A DNA stretch of 7,247 nucleotides, taken from positions 1-7,247 of the forward strand of contig BNXT01000068.1 of NCBI GenBank assembly GCA_025999775.1. The letters run 5' to 3'. Positions 6,800 to 7,247 of the stretch are shown here, in pieces. The position numbers and the translations under genes are program-made. Source of the DNA: Bacteroidia bacterium (GTDB taxonomy: Bacteria > Bacteroidota > Bacteroidia > Bacteroidales > P3). Positions within the stretch are counted from its first letter, which is position 1. Every line of letters starts with the position of its first letter. The notes under the pieces were generated by a model. That model was not told where the DNA came from. It worked only from the letters and a program-made list of their open reading frames with translations, and did not search any database.

Positions 6800-7213
6800 A
6801 TGATGAGCAACCTACAAAATAAGTCCGAAATATTGATAAATGCTGCCGAGTTGTTGCATGATAGGACTATGTATCCAGCTGTTGCTCATGGAGCGTACTA
6901 TAGTTGTTATCAGTTGTCTAAGCATATTTGGTTACACAAAATGAAAAAAACACAAAAAGAGTTGGATATACTGTGTAGTATAGGTAAAACTGGTTCACAT
7001 GAAATGTTAATCAACGAGGTTGGAAAATTCATACGGGATTCAAAGAAAATAGATTGTATTAATCACAAGAGAGATTACTATTATTTTATCGGACAATTAA
7101 AAAGATTGCGAGTAAAAGCCGATTATGATGATGAACTTTTCGACAGTTCTGCAAGTAAACGAGCTATTGATTTGTCTAACACTATTATACCAATTCTCAA
7201 AAAATATCAATAA
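6800..7213 (+). CDS. HEPN-domain protein (probable toxin-like half of a HEPN/MNT pair)
   Basis: This is a complete, nearly all-helical 137-residue protein. Residues 11-45 contain an A-x-H-G-A-Y-Y-S-C-Y core, matching the helix where HEPN proteins of the UPF0332/PF05168 type carry R-A-Y-Y. Residues 64-77 (TGSHEMLINEVGKF) match the conserved GSH segment, and 102-115 (RLRVKADYDDELFD) match the family's R-x-x-A-D-Y-D signature. The RX4-6H ribonuclease motif of HepT-type toxins is not evident, so RNase activity should not be assumed. Two ATGs stand in tandem (6800 and 6803); the first is used here, and the second is equally possible. A good Bacteroidota promoter lies just upstream. The gene is followed after 2 bp by another frame, probably the nucleotidyltransferase partner. 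Sampled lines are about 27-28% G+C, far below the neighbouring lipoprotein, which suggests separate acquisition. Confidence 0.85.
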   Translation: MMSNLQNKSEILINAAELLHDRTMYPAVAHGAYYSCYQLSKHIWLHKMKKTQKELDILCSIGKTGSHEMLINEVGKFIRDSKKIDCINHKRDYYYFIGQLKRLRVKADYDDELFDSSASKRAIDLSNTIIPILKKYQ

Positions 7214-7215
7214 TT

Positions 7216-7247
7216 ATGGATGCAAAACAATATATTTTGAATAAGTT
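7216..7247 (+). CDS. Start of a gene downstream of the HEPN gene, possibly a minimal nucleotidyltransferase (cut)
   Basis: An ATG two bases after the HEPN stop opens a frame reading M-D-A-K-Q-Y-I-L-N-K before the window ends. The tight spacing implies translational coupling in one operon. HEPN genes of this family are very often paired with a small nucleotidyltransferase (MNT/MntA type) whose N-terminus is a short lysine-rich helix before the G-S-x-A-R-G motif, and these ten residues fit that. The diagnostic motif is outside the window, so the identity rests on context. Confidence 0.5.
   Translation, partial: MDAKQYILNK

Noticed and set aside
1..7247. tRNA, rRNA, insertion sequence or attachment site
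   Set aside because: No cloverleaf, rRNA segment, transposase-like frame or terminal inverted repeats were seen on either strand.

Overview
The window looks like Bacteroidota DNA, probably a Bacteroidales-type or related gut or environmental lineage; the genus cannot be told from here. The evidence is a very large surface protein built from SprB-like repeats, a lipoprotein combining a carboxypeptidase-regulatory-like domain with a DUF1566-like WRLPTKDEL domain, promoter boxes of the form TAnnTTTG with an upstream TTTG, and no Shine-Dalgarno sequences at the starts.

Layout. Bases 1-5599 (minus strand) are one uninterrupted reading frame of 1866 codons that runs off the left edge: a signal peptide, an unrecognised N-terminal region of about 250 residues, then at least 20 tandem SprB/Ig-like units of mostly 77-86 residues. 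Bases 5666-6652 (minus) encode a 328-residue lipoprotein, 66 bp upstream of the giant gene and on the same strand. Bases 6653-6799 are a divergent promoter region. Bases 6800-7213 (plus) encode a 137-residue HEPN-domain protein. A second plus-strand frame starts 2 bp after its stop and is cut by the right edge; by context it is probably the nucleotidyltransferase partner of a HEPN/MNT toxin-antitoxin-like pair.

How they may work together. The giant protein and the lipoprotein both carry export signals and Ig/fibronectin-like folds, so they probably form a surface adhesion or gliding-type locus. The carboxy-terminal sorting domain expected for type IX secretion lies outside the window and is not claimed. 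The HEPN pair is much poorer in G+C (about 27-28% in sampled lines, against 48% in a lipoprotein line) and looks like a separately acquired module.

The most unusual signal is inside the giant protein. Its repeats are not one family repeated at random. They fall into three classes, recognisable by which of two cysteines they carry, in a fixed order (2-3-1, 2-3-1, 3-1) that recurs every eight units with a near-constant length (1956 and 1953 bp). The cysteines always come in matched numbers, which suggests two modes of disulfide bonding, one within a unit and one across a unit boundary. The same gene also shows a G+C gradient from about 30% at its 5' end to 50-60% near the window edge. All repeat assignments were read by hand translation.
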